The notes: generated by a model not told the origin, from the sequence alone. Positions 1-9,350 are shown, numbered from the stretch's first letter. The stretch is 64,000 bases of DNA from Polaromonas sp. YR568 (GCA_945878995.1 CAMCUN010000008.1:1-64000); one strand, 5' to 3'. Made by a program: numbers and translations.

Positions 1-175
1 GCCCCCACCCCGGCCCTCCCCCAGAGGGGGAGGGAGGAAAACGGGGAATTCGTTTTTGCTCCCTCGCCCCTTTGGGGAGAGGGCTGGGGAGAGGGGCACG
101 CGTGAGGAAACGGCGGTGCCACGCGGTGCCCCCACCCCGGCCCTCCCCCAGCGGGGGAGGGAGCAAAGCAAGGAC
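1..175. repeat. GC-rich dispersed repeat, 127-bp period
   Basis: The segment downstream of paaZ holds one and a third copies of a GC-rich unit. It begins with a C-rich/G-rich inverted repeat (CCCTCCCCC facing GGGGGAGGG), followed by a second hairpin around CGCCCCTTTGGGGAGAG. The first unit restarts after 127 bp at position 128. The same unit occurs three times at 17347-17711. The hairpins lie just past a gene 3' end, so a role in transcription termination or mRNA 3' protection is possible but not shown. No gene is seen here. Confidence 0.8.
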
Positions 176-2221
176 TCAGCTGCGTTTTTGCACCAGCGTC
201 AAGATGTCGTAACTCGCCACCACCTCATCGTGCTGGTTGGTGACTTCCACGTCCCAGGCCACCACGCCCTGGCCCACGCCTTTGGCGTCCTTCTTCTGCC
301 GGTCTATCTTGCGCTTTGCGGTCAGGCGCGCGCGAATGGTGTCGCCGATGGCCACGGGCTTGACGAAGCGCAGCGTGTCCAGGCCGTAGTTGGCCAGCAC
401 CGGGCCGGGCGCGGGTGAGACAAACAGGCCTGCAGCGGCCGACAGCACAAAGTAGCCGTGCGCAATGCGCTGGCCGAAGGGCGAGTCCTTGGCCGCGATC
501 TCGTCAAAGTGCATGTAGAAGTAGTCGCCCGAGATGCCGCCAAAGGCCACGATGTCGGCCTCGCCGACAGTGCGGCGGTGGGTGAGCAGGCTCTCGCCGA
601 TCTGCAGGTCTTCAAAGTGGCGGCGAAAGGGGTGGACCTCGGTCTCGATGAGGTCCGCGCCGCGCATGTACTCGCCGGTGACGGCTGCGATCATGCGCGG
701 GCTGCCTTGCAAGGCGCTGCGCTGCATCAGGTGCTTGACGGCGCGGATGCCGCCCAGCTCCTCACCGCCGCCGGCGCGGCCCGGGCCGCCGTGCTTGAGC
801 GGCGGCAGCGGTGAGCCGTGGCCAGTGGACTCGACGGCAGATTCGCGGTCCAGCATGTGCAGCCTGCCGTGCAGCGCGGCGGCCACGGGGATGATGCGGG
901 CGGCCACCTGTGGGTCGCGGGTGACCAATGTGGCCACCAAGCTGCCCTGGCCGCGTGCGGCCAGGTGCAGGGCTTCGTCCACGCCGTCGTAAGGCATGAG
1001 CGTGCTGACCGGGCCAAAGGCTTCCACGTCGTGCACGCTGTCGGTGTGCAAAGGCTTTTGGCACAGCAGCAGTGTGGGCTGGAAGAAGGCACCGCCTGCC
1101 ACGCCATCACCCACAGGCGCAAAGCCCTCACCGCCCCCAAACACCAGCTCGGTGCTTTGGCGCAGCAGCGCCACACGCTCGGCCACGTCGGCCTGCTGCG
1201 CGTGCGACGCCAGCGCGCCCATCTTCACGCCCTCGGCTGAGGGGTCGCCCACCACCACCTTGGCCAGCCGCGCCTTGAGCTTTTCGGCCACGGCGTCCAG
1301 GTGCTGGCGCGGCACGATGGCACGGCGAATGGCCGTGCATTTTTGCCCTGCCTTGACCGTCATCTCGCGCGCCACTTCCTTCACGAACAAGTCGAACTCT
1401 TCGTCGTCCGGCGTCACATCGGGCGCCAAGATGGCGCAGTTGAGCGAGTCGGCCTCGGCGTTAAAGGGGATGCTGTGGCGCACCACGTTGGGGTGCACGC
1501 GCAGCTTGGCGGCGGTGTCGGCCGAACCGGTGAAGGTGACCACGTCCTGGCCGTTGAGGCGGTCCAGCAAATCGCCTGTGGAACCGATCACCAGCTGCAA
1601 GCTGCCCGCCGGCAAGATGCCCGATTGCTCCACCAGCCGCACCATGGCCTCGGTCAGGTAGCTGGTGGCTGTGGCGGGCTTGCCTATGCAGGGCATGCCG
1701 GCCAAAAAGCTGGGTGCGAATTTTTCGAGCAAGCCCCAGATGGGAAAGTTAAAGGCGTTGATGTGCACCGCCACGCCGCCCCGCGGCACCAAAATGTGCG
1801 TGCCGGCAAAGCCGCCTTTTTTGCCCAGGGCAAAGGCCGGGCCTTCGTGGATCAGGTTGCCGCTGGGCAGCTCGTTGCTGCCCATCCCGGCATAAGCGAA
1901 CAGCGTGCCCGCGCCGCCTTCAATGTCCACCCAGCTGTCGGCACGGGTGGCGCCGGTGTGGGCCGACACGGCATACAGCTGCTCTTTGTGCTCGCCCAAG
2001 TACTTGGCCAAAGCCTTGAGGCGCTGGGCACGTTCTTGAAAGTCCAGCTTGAGCAAGTTGGACAGGCCCACCGTGCGCGCGTAGTGCACCGCTTCGCCAA
2101 AGTCGATGGCGTCAAGGTGGGTCTGGGCGATGGCTTGGCCGTTGATGGCGCTGCGCAGAGTTTGGGCGGCTTGCGTGCCGATCCAGCGGCCGGCAATGTG
2201 GCTTTGAAGAATGTTTGTCAT
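176..2221 (-). CDS. paaZ: PaaZ, bifunctional oxepin-CoA hydrolase / 3-oxo-5,6-dehydrosuberyl-CoA semialdehyde dehydrogenase
   Basis: This cytoplasmic fusion enzyme of aerobic phenylacetate catabolism hydrolytically opens the oxepin-CoA ring and oxidises the resulting aldehyde to the acid. The 681-residue protein has an aldehyde dehydrogenase domain (about 1-520), with the catalytic cysteine in GQKCTAIRR at residue 295 and a glutamate in NAEADSLN at residue 256. A MaoC/hot-dog hydratase domain follows (about 540-681) with the motif GDYFYMHFDE. Length and both active sites fit full PaaZ rather than the hydratase-lacking PaaN forms. It is the last gene of the minus-strand paa run and starts only 5 bp after the TetR gene, so the two are probably cotranscribed. 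Confidence 0.96.
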   Translation of the reverse strand: MTNILQSHIAGRWIGTQAAQTLRSAINGQAIAQTHLDAIDFGEAVHYARTVGLSNLLKLDFQERAQRLKALAKYLGEHKEQLYAVSAHTGATRADSWVDIEGGAGTLFAYAGMGSNELPSGNLIHEGPAFALGKKGGFAGTHILVPRGGVAVHINAFNFPIWGLLEKFAPSFLAGMPCIGKPATATSYLTEAMVRLVEQSGILPAGSLQLVIGSTGDLLDRLNGQDVVTFTGSADTAAKLRVHPNVVRHSIPFNAEADSLNCAILAPDVTPDDEEFDLFVKEVAREMTVKAGQKCTAIRRAIVPRQHLDAVAEKLKARLAKVVVGDPSAEGVKMGALASHAQQADVAERVALLRQSTELVFGGGEGFAPVGDGVAGGAFFQPTLLLCQKPLHTDSVHDVEAFGPVSTLMPYDGVDEALHLAARGQGSLVATLVTRDPQVAARIIPVAAALHGRLHMLDRESAVESTGHGSPLPPLKHGGPGRAGGGEELGGIRAVKHLMQRSALQGSPRMIAAVTGEYMRGADLIETEVHPFRRHFEDLQIGESLLTHRRTVGEADIVAFGGISGDYFYMHFDEIAAKDSPFGQRIAHGYFVLSAAAGLFVSPAPGPVLANYGLDTLRFVKPVAIGDTIRARLTAKRKIDRQKKDAKGVGQGVVAWDVEVTNQHDEVVASYDILTLVQKRS

Positions 2222-2226
2222 GTGAC

Positions 2227-2889
2227 TCAGGGGACGTTGGTGGCAGGTGCCACTGGGGGTCGATCGAGACCGGGAAAAGCCTTGGGCGAGGCCGGGATTT
2301 GCACGGCCGGCAGCCCGCCCATGAAGAGGTCGGCCACGATGGGGGCCATCTCGTCATAGCCGAGCTCGCCGTCGGGCTTCATCCAGGTGAACATCCAGTT
2401 GATCATGCCAAACAGCAGCATGGTCAGCGGCGTGGCCAGCAGCGCCTGTTGCAGGCGCGGATGCACCTCGCCCAGGGCGCGGGCGAAGCCAGCCACCACG
2501 GCGCGCTCGGTGCCCAGCACGCGCTCGCGGTCGGCGTCTTCCAAAAAGCGCACGTCCTCGGTGAGCACGCGGTGCGCGTCCTGCGCGCTGGCGTATTCCT
2601 GCAAGATGCGGCGTATCAATTCACGCAGCTGTTGCTCGGGCGCCAGCCCCAGGGCCTGCACCTCGATGACCAGTTGTTCGAGCACCGACACATGGCCCTC
2701 GGCAATGCTCACCAGCAGGCTGTATTTGTCTTTGTAGTAGTGATAAAGCGTGGCTTTCGACAGGCCGCAGGCCTCGGCCACCTGGTTCATGGACGTGCCG
2801 GGGTAGCCCCCCCGGGCGAACAGGTGCGCGGCACGCGCGAGGATCATCTCGCGCTGCTCGTCGTAACCGGAGGAGCGGGGTCTGGCCAT
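2227..2889 (-). CDS. paaR: TetR-family repressor of the phenylacetate cluster (PaaR type)
   Basis: The 220-residue protein is a TetR-family regulator with an N-terminal helix-turn-helix (about residues 10-60, with GTSMNQVAEACGLSKATLYH) and a variable ligand-binding C-terminal domain. In Burkholderiales, PaaR-type TetR proteins repress paa genes until phenylacetyl-CoA is present. Its place between paaE and paaZ supports that role, as does the palindrome at 9351-9376. The specific ligand is inferred from the known family, not read from the sequence. It lies 19 bp after paaE and 5 bp before paaZ. Confidence 0.88.
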   Translation of the reverse strand: MARPRSSGYDEQREMILARAAHLFARGGYPGTSMNQVAEACGLSKATLYHYYKDKYSLLVSIAEGHVSVLEQLVIEVQALGLAPEQQLRELIRRILQEYASAQDAHRVLTEDVRFLEDADRERVLGTERAVVAGFARALGEVHPRLQQALLATPLTMLLFGMINWMFTWMKPDGELGYDEMAPIVADLFMGGLPAVQIPASPKAFPGLDRPPVAPATNVP

Positions 2890-2908
2890 GGCTTAGGGTG
2901 TTTGCAGG

Positions 2909-4000
2909 TCAGCGTTCATCAAAGGACAGTACCACGCGCTCGCTCAAGGGGTGGGCCTGGCAGGTCAGCACAAAGCCGGCGGCCACCTCTTTTTTGTCGA
3001 GGGCAAAGTTGCGCTCCATGCGGACCTCGCCTTCCATGACCTTGGCGCGGCAGGTGCCGCACACGCCCGAGGTGCAGGAAAACGGCACTTCCAGGCCAGC
3101 GGCCGAGGCGCAGTCGAGGATGCTGGGTTGGTCCTTGCGGAACTCGATCTCGCGCTGGAGGCCGTCGCGGATGATGGTCACACGCGCCACCTCGGCGTCG
3201 CCCGGCTGGGCCTGGTGCACCACGGCGTCCACTGCCTTGCTGCCGCCTGCGGGCTGCGCTACGCCAAAGCGCTCAATGTGGATGCGGTCCTCGGGCACAC
3301 CGGCGGCCAGCAGCGCGGCCTCGGCCTCGTCGTTCATCTGGAAGGGGCCGCAGATGTAGGCGTGGGCGATCTGCTGCGGATTCACCAGGCCGCTGAGGAA
3401 CTCGCCAATCTTGTCCCGGTTCATCACGCCGCTGTTCAGCGGCGAGTCGGTGGGCTCGTCAGAAAACACATGGTGCAGCACCAGCCGCGTCATGTAGCGG
3501 TTTTTGAGGTCTTCCAGCTCTTCCTTGAACATGGTCGAGCGCAGCTGCCGGTTGCCATAGATCAGCGTGCAGCGCGAGAGCGGCTCGCGGCCCAGCACAG
3601 TCTTTAAGATGGACAGCACCGGTGTGATGCCACTGCCGCCGGCAATGCCCAGGTGGTGGCGCTGGGCCGTGGGCTGCAGTGGCACAAAAAAGCGACCCTG
3701 CGGCGCCATCACCTCCAGCTGCTGGCCGGGCCTGACCTGCTCGTGCACCCAGTTGGAGAACACGCCGCCCTTGACCCGGCGCACACCCACGCGCAGCTCG
3801 TCGTCGTCCACACCGGCGCAGATGGAATAAGAGCGGCGCAGGTCCTGCCCAGCAATCTGCTGGCGCAGCGTGAGGTACTGGCCCTGCGTGAAGCTGAAGG
3901 TCTCGCGCAACTCGGGCGGCACCTCAAAGGACACGACCACGGCGTCGGCCGTGTCGGGCCGCACGTCACGCACGGTGAGGGTGTGGAACAGGGTGCTCAT
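2909..4000 (-). CDS. paaE: PaaE, reductase subunit of phenylacetyl-CoA 1,2-epoxidase
   Basis: PaaE passes electrons from NADPH through FAD and a plant-type 2Fe-2S cluster to the PaaABC(D) diiron epoxidase. The 363-residue protein has an N-terminal ferredoxin-reductase fold with the flavin motif RRSYSIC, an NAD(P)-binding middle (GIAGGSGITP) and a C-terminal ferredoxin domain with CTSGVCGTC. A longer reading frame begins at 4042, but that start would overlap paaD. The ATG at 4000 gives the usual N terminus (MSTLFHTLTV) and leaves a 19-bp gap after paaD, so it is preferred. Confidence 0.95.
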   Translation of the reverse strand: MSTLFHTLTVRDVRPDTADAVVVSFEVPPELRETFSFTQGQYLTLRQQIAGQDLRRSYSICAGVDDDELRVGVRRVKGGVFSNWVHEQVRPGQQLEVMAPQGRFFVPLQPTAQRHHLGIAGGSGITPVLSILKTVLGREPLSRCTLIYGNRQLRSTMFKEELEDLKNRYMTRLVLHHVFSDEPTDSPLNSGVMNRDKIGEFLSGLVNPQQIAHAYICGPFQMNDEAEAALLAAGVPEDRIHIERFGVAQPAGGSKAVDAVVHQAQPGDAEVARVTIIRDGLQREIEFRKDQPSILDCASAAGLEVPFSCTSGVCGTCRAKVMEGEVRMERNFALDKKEVAAGFVLTCQAHPLSERVVLSFDER

Positions 4001-4019
4001 GGGGGTGTCTTTACAGAAA

Positions 4020-4547
4020 TCAGATGGGCTTGAAATACTCAAACGGCTCCAGGCAGCTCAGGCATTTGTAGAGCGCCTTGCAGGCGGTGGAGCCAAAGGC
4101 CGACACACGCGTGGTCTGTGCGCTGCCGCAGTGCGGGCAGTCGACCGCCGGCTCGGCCAGGGCCTGCCGGTTCACAAAGCGCACGGGCTGCGTGTCGCTG
4201 GTGGCCAGGTGCGGCGGCGCAATGCCGTACTCGCGCAGCTTGCGCCGGCCTTCTTCGCTGATCCAGTCGCTGCTCCAGGCAGGCGCGCGCCGGAGTTCCA
4301 CGCGGGCCGGACCCAGGCCGGCCGCGTCAATGGCCTCGAGCACCTGGCGCTCTATCAGCTCGGTGGCTGGGCAGCCGGAATAAGTGGGGGTGAGCACCAC
4401 GGCCAGCGTGCCTGCGGCATCCACCTCGATGTCCCGCACCAGCCCCAGGTCGCACACCGACAGGGCAGGCACCTCCGGGTCCAGCACATGGGCCAGCACG
4501 GCCCAGGCTTGCTCGCACCGCTCGTGCACGGGCGCGGCCAGTGTCAC
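4020..4547 (-). CDS. paaD: PaaD, phenylacetyl-CoA epoxidase accessory subunit
   Basis: PaaD belongs to the MIP18/DUF59 family and is thought to help assemble or mature the epoxidase metal centre. The 175-residue protein has the DUF59 core (about 15-100, with DPEVPALSVCDLGLV and YSGCPATE) and a C-terminal zinc-ribbon-like segment with CPHC and CLSC pairs. The open frame extends to an ATG at 4709, but a GTG at 4547 sits 6 nt after GGAGG and overlaps the paaC stop as GTGA. This indicates translational coupling, and the resulting length matches the family. The frame upstream of 4547 is treated as paaC shadow. Confidence 0.93.
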   Translation of the reverse strand: MTLAAPVHERCEQAWAVLAHVLDPEVPALSVCDLGLVRDIEVDAAGTLAVVLTPTYSGCPATELIERQVLEAIDAAGLGPARVELRRAPAWSSDWISEEGRRKLREYGIAPPHLATSDTQPVRFVNRQALAEPAVDCPHCGSAQTTRVSAFGSTACKALYKCLSCLEPFEYFKPI

Positions 4548-5320
4548 CAGACGCCTCCGGGAAAGCTGCGCTGCAAGTGCTGCATCTCGGTGAGCAGGTG
4601 GCCCAGGTGCTCGCTGTGCACGCCGCGTTTGCCGGTGCTGCGAAAGGCGCTGTCCTTGGGCGCGCTCAGCTGCGCTTCGGTGAGCAACTGGCCCATGTCG
4701 GCCAGCCAATCCTCGCGCAGCTCGGACCAGCGTGGCCCCAGCCCGCTGGCGGCGGCTTGCTCGTCCACCGCGTCGTCCTCAAACAGCTCGGGCGTGTAGC
4801 GCCACAGCTGGGCCAGGGCGGCTTCGGTGCGTTGGCGCGACTCGGCCGTGCCGTCGGCCAGGCGCAGCACCCAGTCACCCGCATGCTGCTGGTGGTAGCG
4901 CGCTTCTTTGACGGCCTTGCCCGCAATGGCGGCGAGCTCGGCGTCGCTGGAGCGGGCCAGTCGCTGCCACAAGAGCTTCAAGAAGGTGGCGACCATCACG
5001 TTGCGCAGCACGGTGAAGGCAAAGTCCCCGCGCGGCAGCTCCACCAAGGTGACGTTCAGGTAGTGCCGTTCCTCGCGCAAAAAGGCCAGTTGGTCTTCAT
5101 CGAGGCTCAGGCCTGTCTCGCTGCGGCCAGCGTGCGTGAGCAGGGCGCGGGCCTGGCCGATGAGGTCCAGCGCGGTGTTGCTCAGGGCGATGTCTTCTTC
5201 AATGATGGGCGCATGGCCGCACCATTCAGAGAGGCGTTGGCCCAAGATCAGGCAGGTGTCGGCCACGCGCAGCAGGTACTGCGCGCTGGCGTCTTGGCGG
5301 GGGTGGACAGAGGCGGTCAT
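4544..5320 (-). CDS. paaC: PaaC, structural subunit of phenylacetyl-CoA 1,2-epoxidase
   Basis: PaaC is the ferritin-like partner of PaaA in the ring-epoxidising monooxygenase. The 258-residue protein shows the helical PaaC signature (SEWCGHAPIIEEDIALSNT, FLREERHYLN, EARYHQQHAGDW). An upstream in-frame ATG at 5581 would run through paaB. The ATG at 5320 gives the standard length and lies 7 bp after the paaB stop, so it is chosen. PaaC usually lacks a functional diiron site and acts structurally, so its chemistry depends on PaaA. It overlaps paaD by 4 bp. Confidence 0.96.
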   Translation of the reverse strand: MTASVHPRQDASAQYLLRVADTCLILGQRLSEWCGHAPIIEEDIALSNTALDLIGQARALLTHAGRSETGLSLDEDQLAFLREERHYLNVTLVELPRGDFAFTVLRNVMVATFLKLLWQRLARSSDAELAAIAGKAVKEARYHQQHAGDWVLRLADGTAESRQRTEAALAQLWRYTPELFEDDAVDEQAAASGLGPRWSELREDWLADMGQLLTEAQLSAPKDSAFRSTGKRGVHSEHLGHLLTEMQHLQRSFPGGVW

Positions 5321-5327
5321 GCCGGGC

Positions 5328-5627
5328 TCACATGTGGTTGAGGGCGTCGGGCAGGGCGTAGAAGGTCGGGTGGCGGTACACCTTGTCTTCCATGGGGTCG
5401 AAGTAGCTGCTCTTGTCGCCGGGATCGCTCGCCACAATTTGGTTGGAGGGCACCACCCAAATGCTGATGCCTTCTTGGCGGCGGGCATACACGTCGCGCG
5501 CCAGTTGGATGGCCAGCTTGGCGTCGGCCGCGTGCAAGCTGCCGCAGTGCTTGTGGTCCAGGCCGGCCTTGCTGCGCACAAAAACTTCCCAAAGGGGCCA
5601 TTCGGTGGAGGGTTCGGGGGTGCTCAT
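5328..5627 (-). CDS. paaB: PaaB, small subunit of phenylacetyl-CoA 1,2-epoxidase
   Basis: This small bridging subunit of the epoxidase complex joins PaaAC heterodimers. The 99-residue protein begins MSTPEPSTEWPLWEVFVRSK and has the conserved LDHKHCGSLHAADA and the interior WVVPSNQIVASDPGD. The frame is open to 5771, but only the ATG at 5627 leaves a gap after paaA (16 bp) and gives the usual PaaB length. It lies 7 bp upstream of paaC in the same operon. Confidence 0.96.
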   Translation of the reverse strand: MSTPEPSTEWPLWEVFVRSKAGLDHKHCGSLHAADAKLAIQLARDVYARRQEGISIWVVPSNQIVASDPGDKSSYFDPMEDKVYRHPTFYALPDALNHM

Positions 5628-5643
5628 GGTGTTCCTTGGATGT

Positions 5644-6654
5644 TCAGGCCGCTTGCTGCTGAGGCGTGTGCTTGCGGGCATGGGCCAGCGCCGCCTCGCG
5701 CACCCAGGCGCCGTCGTCCCAGGCTTTGACGCGTGCGCCCAGGCGCTCTTGGTTGCAAGGGCCGTCGCCACCCACCACCGCCCAAAACTCGGCCCAGTCG
5801 ATGGGGCCGTGGTCGTGTTGCTGGCGCTCTTCGTTCCACTTCAGCTCGGGGTCGGGCAAGGTCACGCCCAGCAGCTTGGCCTGCTCGACGGTGGCGTCAA
5901 TGAACTTTTGGCGCAGCTCGTCGTTGCTCACGCGCTTGATGCCCCAGCGCATGGACTGCGCAGAGTTGGGCGACTCGGCGTCGGGCGGGCCAAACATCAT
6001 GAGGCACGGCCACCACCAGCGGTTGACGGCGTCTTGCACCATGGCGCGCTGGGCCTCGGTGCCCTGCTGCATCATGGTCAGCAGCGCTTCAAAGCCCTGG
6101 CGCTGGTGAAAGCTTTCTTCGCGGCAAATCCGGATCATGGCGCGCGCATAGGGCGCATAAGAGCAGCGGCAAATGGGCACCTGGTTCATGATGGCCGCGC
6201 CATCGACCAGCCAGCCCACGGTGCCCATGTCGGCCCAGGTCAGCGTGGGGTAGTTAAAGATGGAGCTGTACTTGGCCTTGCCGGTGTGCAGCGCGTTCAG
6301 CATCTGGTCGCGCGATGTCCCCAGGGTCTCGGCCGCCGAGTACAGGTACAGGCCGTGGCCGGCTTCGTCTTGAATTTTGGCCAGCAAAATCAGCTTGCGC
6401 TTGAGCGTGGGCGCGCGCGTGACCCAGTTGCCCTCGGGCAGCATGCCCACAATTTCAGAATGCGCGTGCTGGCTGATTTGGCGCAGCAAGGTCTTGCGGT
6501 AGTGCGCGGGCATCCAGTCCTTGGCCTCGATGAAGTCGCCCGCGTCAATGCGGGCGTCAAAGCGCTCTTCCAGCAGCTTTTCTTCAGTGCTGCGCACGGG
6601 CTTGAGGGCGTCGCCAGACTCGCGGGCCAGGGTGTCCATGGCTTGGGTGTACAT
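5644..6654 (-). CDS. paaA: PaaA, catalytic diiron subunit of phenylacetyl-CoA 1,2-epoxidase
   Basis: PaaA carries the diiron centre that inserts one oxygen atom into the ring of phenylacetyl-CoA, forming the 1,2-epoxide. The 336-residue protein has the ferritin-like fold with paired ExxH-type iron ligands in [12 protein letters not shown] and EESFHQRQG, and the signature [21 protein letters not shown]. Length and motifs are normal for the family. It follows paaK by 26 bp and precedes paaB by 16 bp. Confidence 0.97.
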   Translation of the reverse strand: MYTQAMDTLARESGDALKPVRSTEEKLLEERFDARIDAGDFIEAKDWMPAHYRKTLLRQISQHAHSEIVGMLPEGNWVTRAPTLKRKLILLAKIQDEAGHGLYLYSAAETLGTSRDQMLNALHTGKAKYSSIFNYPTLTWADMGTVGWLVDGAAIMNQVPICRCSYAPYARAMIRICREESFHQRQGFEALLTMMQQGTEAQRAMVQDAVNRWWWPCLMMFGPPDAESPNSAQSMRWGIKRVSNDELRQKFIDATVEQAKLLGVTLPDPELKWNEERQQHDHGPIDWAEFWAVVGGDGPCNQERLGARVKAWDDGAWVREAALAHARKHTPQQQAA

Positions 6655-6680
6655 AGGGTTTCCTTAGTGAAGAAGGGAAT

Positions 6681-8006
6681 TCAGGCGTTTTGACGCGGGC
6701 GCTTGTCCAGCACGCGGCGGGCCTTGCCCGTGAGCGTGCGTTCTATGCTGTCGGAGGGCAGCACCTGCACCTCGGTGGAGATGCCCACCAGGGTTTTGAT
6801 GCGGTGCGTCACCCAGCCGGCGACCTCGCGCACGCCGGCCTCGTCCATGTGGCTGGCGGCCGGCTGCAGCTCGCAGCGCACCTGCACTTGGTCGAGGTGG
6901 CCGTCGCGGTCCACCACGATTTGGTACTGGCCCGACAGCGCTTGGTGCGCCAGCACGATTTCTTCAATCTGCGTGGGGAACACATTGACGCCGCGGATGA
7001 TGAGCATGTCGTCGCTGCGGCCCACGATCTTGCCCATGCGCCTGAAGCTGCGCGAAGTCGGCGGCAACAGGCGTGTGAGATCTCGCGTGCGGTAGCGGAT
7101 GATGGGTAGGGCTTCTTTGGTGAGCGAGGTGAACACCAGCTCGCCTTCGCTGCCATCAGGCAACACCTCACCGGTCAGCGGGTCGATGATCTCGGGGTAG
7201 AAATGGTCCTCCCAAACCACCGGGCCGTCCTTGCTCTCAATGCATTCGCTGGCCACGCCTGGGCCCATCACTTCAGACAGGCCGTAGATGTCCACCGCGT
7301 CTATGTCCGCCTTGCCCTCGATCTCTCGGCGCATGGCTTCGGTCCAGGGCTCGGCGCCGAAAATGCCGACCTTGAGTGAGGAGGCCGCTGGGTCCAGCCC
7401 TTGGCGCACAAACTCTTCAATGATGACCTGCATGTAGCTGGGCGTGACCATGATGATCTCGGGCTTGAAGTCCTGGATCAGCTGCACCTGCTTTTCGGTC
7501 TGCCCGCCCGACATGGGGATGACGGTGCAGCCCAGGCGCTCGGCGCCGTAGTGCGCGCCCAGCCCGCCGGTGAACAACCCGTAGCCGTAGGCCACATGCA
7601 CGGTGTCGCCTGCCCGCCCGCCGGCCGCACGGATGGAGCGCGCCACCAGGTCGGCCCAGTGGCTGATGTCATTGGCCGTGTAGCCCACCACCGTGGGCTT
7701 GCCCGTGGTGCCTGAGGATGCATGGATGCGCGCCACCTGGCTTCTGGGCACGGCAAACAGGCCAAAAGGGTAGTTCTCGCGCAGGTCTTTTTTGACGGTG
7801 AAGGGAAAGCGCGAGAGATCGCTGAGCTGCTGGAGGTCGTCCGGGTGCACGCCTTTGGCGTCAAAGGCCTGGCGGTAATGCGGCACGTGCTCGTAGACAC
7901 GCTTGAGCGTGGCGCGCAGGCGGCTCAGTTGCAGGGCCTCTATCTCGTCGCGGCTGGCGCGCTCTATGGGCTCCAGGTCGCCCGGAGCTGGGCTTTTGAC
8001 GGGCAT
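6681..8006 (-). CDS. paaK: PaaK, phenylacetate-CoA ligase
   Basis: PaaK is the ATP-dependent entry enzyme of the pathway, converting phenylacetate, CoA and ATP to phenylacetyl-CoA. The 441-residue AMP-binding protein carries the P-loop-like IHASSGTTGKPTVVGY, the adenylate motif VDIYGLSEVMGPG, and YRTRDL with the C-terminal PaaK domain (GRSDDMLIIRGVNVFPTQIE). The frame is open to 8732 through paaI. The ATG at 8006 is preceded by AAGGAG with 8-nt spacing and gives the family length. It sits 32 bp after paaI. Confidence 0.97.
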   Translation of the reverse strand: MPVKSPAPGDLEPIERASRDEIEALQLSRLRATLKRVYEHVPHYRQAFDAKGVHPDDLQQLSDLSRFPFTVKKDLRENYPFGLFAVPRSQVARIHASSGTTGKPTVVGYTANDISHWADLVARSIRAAGGRAGDTVHVAYGYGLFTGGLGAHYGAERLGCTVIPMSGGQTEKQVQLIQDFKPEIIMVTPSYMQVIIEEFVRQGLDPAASSLKVGIFGAEPWTEAMRREIEGKADIDAVDIYGLSEVMGPGVASECIESKDGPVVWEDHFYPEIIDPLTGEVLPDGSEGELVFTSLTKEALPIIRYRTRDLTRLLPPTSRSFRRMGKIVGRSDDMLIIRGVNVFPTQIEEIVLAHQALSGQYQIVVDRDGHLDQVQVRCELQPAASHMDEAGVREVAGWVTHRIKTLVGISTEVQVLPSDSIERTLTGKARRVLDKRPRQNA

Positions 8007-8038
8007 GGTCGGGTCTCCTTGTTGTTGTTCTGTCGGAT

Positions 8039-8476
8039 TCAGGCGGCCACCACGGGCTTGCCTTTGAGGGTGTAGCTGCGGCCTCTGAAAATAGCGATGC
8101 GCTCGCCGCGCTGGTTGCGCACCTCCACGTCGTAGACGCCGGTGCGGCCGGACTTGGACATTTCGCTGGCGGTGGCGGTGAGCACATCGCCCTCGCGCGC
8201 GGGCGCCAGCAGGTCCACGGAAAAGCCCGAAGCCACGGTCAGCTCGTTGTAGGAGTTGCAGGCAAAGGCAAAGGCCGAATCCGCCAGCGTGGCGATCATG
8301 CCGCCATGGCAGGTCTGGTGGCCGTTGAGCATGTCGCGGCGCACGGTCATGGTCAGCACGGCCGTGCCTGGGCCTATGGCCTGCACGGCAATGCCCAGCG
8401 CCTTGGTGGCGTGGTCCTGGGGGTACATGCTGTCTCGCACCATCTCGGCGGTGGCTTGGGCGTCTTGCGTGTCCAT
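8039..8476 (-). CDS. paaI: PaaI, phenylacetyl-CoA-pathway acyl-CoA thioesterase
   Basis: PaaI is a hot-dog-fold thioesterase that clears dead-end CoA esters such as ring-hydroxylated phenylacetyl-CoA and returns free CoA. The 145-residue protein has the family motif HQTCHGGMIATLADSAFAFACN, in which the aspartate is the likely catalytic residue, and the later DLLAPAREGDVLTATA. It lies between paaG (15-bp gap) and paaK on the minus strand. The product is of normal length with no sign of damage. Confidence 0.94.
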   Translation of the reverse strand: MDTQDAQATAEMVRDSMYPQDHATKALGIAVQAIGPGTAVLTMTVRRDMLNGHQTCHGGMIATLADSAFAFACNSYNELTVASGFSVDLLAPAREGDVLTATASEMSKSGRTGVYDVEVRNQRGERIAIFRGRSYTLKGKPVVAA

Positions 8477-8491
8477 GCGGGCTTCTCCGGT

Positions 8492-9292
8492 TCAGCGGTC
8501 GGTAAAGACGGGTGCGCGTTTTTGCATGAAGGCGCCCACGCCTTCGAGGTAGTCGTGCGCGCTGCCGAGCTGGCCCTGCAGCGTGGCCTCGGCCACCAGC
8601 GCCTGGTCCATGTTCATCTCGCCGCAGGCGTCCATCACCTGGCGGGTGGCCGCCAAGGCGCGCGTGGGCAGTCCGGCAAGGCGCTCGGCCAGGGCCTGGG
8701 CTTGCGCGGCCAACTCGGCGTCGGGCACGCATTGCCAGATCAGGCCCATCTGCTGCGCCTGCTCGGCCGGCAGCTTGTCGCCCAACATGGCCAGGCCCAA
8801 GGCGCGGGCGCGGCCCACCAGGCGGGGCAGCAGCCAGCTGCCGCCCGCGTCAGGGATCAGGCCAATCTTGGAAAAAGCTTGAATGAAATTGGCCGACTGT
8901 GCCGCTATCACCAGGTCGCAATTGAGCGCCACATTGGCGCCCGCACCCGCCGCCACGCCGTTGACGGCGGCCACCACCGGCACAGGCATGTTGCGCAGGC
9001 GCTGCACCAGGGGGCGGTAATAGCGGTCAATCAATGCGCCCAAGTCGGTGGCAGGGCCGCCGTCCAAGTTGGGCGCCGCGGCCGGGTCGGCCAGGTCTTG
9101 GCCGGCGCAAAATCCACGGCCGGCGCCGGTGAGCACCACGCAGCGCACGCTGGCATCGCTGGCGGCTTGGTTGAGCGCGGCCAGCAGTTCCACATGCATG
9201 GCCGTGGTGAAGCTGTTCAGCGCCTTGGGGCGGTTGAGCGTGAGGGTCAGCACCGCGTGGTGCGTGTGGCTGAGAATCAGTGCGTCAGACAT
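8492..9292 (-). CDS. paaG: PaaG, epoxyphenylacetyl-CoA isomerase
   Basis: PaaG is a crotonase-fold isomerase that converts ring-1,2-epoxyphenylacetyl-CoA to oxepin-CoA, and also shifts double bonds of later dehydroadipyl-CoA intermediates. The 266-residue protein shows the CoA-binding GFCAGQDLAD, the oxyanion-hole region NGVAAGAGANVALNCD, and IGLIPDAGGSWLLPRLVGRA with the catalytic aspartate. It is the first gene of the minus-strand paa run. Its start is 58 bp from the palindromic operator shared with paaY. Confidence 0.95.
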   Translation of the reverse strand: MSDALILSHTHHAVLTLTLNRPKALNSFTTAMHVELLAALNQAASDASVRCVVLTGAGRGFCAGQDLADPAAAPNLDGGPATDLGALIDRYYRPLVQRLRNMPVPVVAAVNGVAAGAGANVALNCDLVIAAQSANFIQAFSKIGLIPDAGGSWLLPRLVGRARALGLAMLGDKLPAEQAQQMGLIWQCVPDAELAAQAQALAERLAGLPTRALAATRQVMDACGEMNMDQALVAEATLQGQLGSAHDYLEGVGAFMQKRAPVFTDR

Positions 9293-9350
9293 GGGGCTCC
9301 TGGGCGGCCAGGCCGCAAAATGAGTGGGAGGGAAAACGACGGGACAATGA

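Noticed and set aside
1301-2359. Long open frame antisense to paaZ
   Set aside because: Composition artefact of GC-rich codon bias; no family features, and the opposite frame is unmistakably PaaZ.
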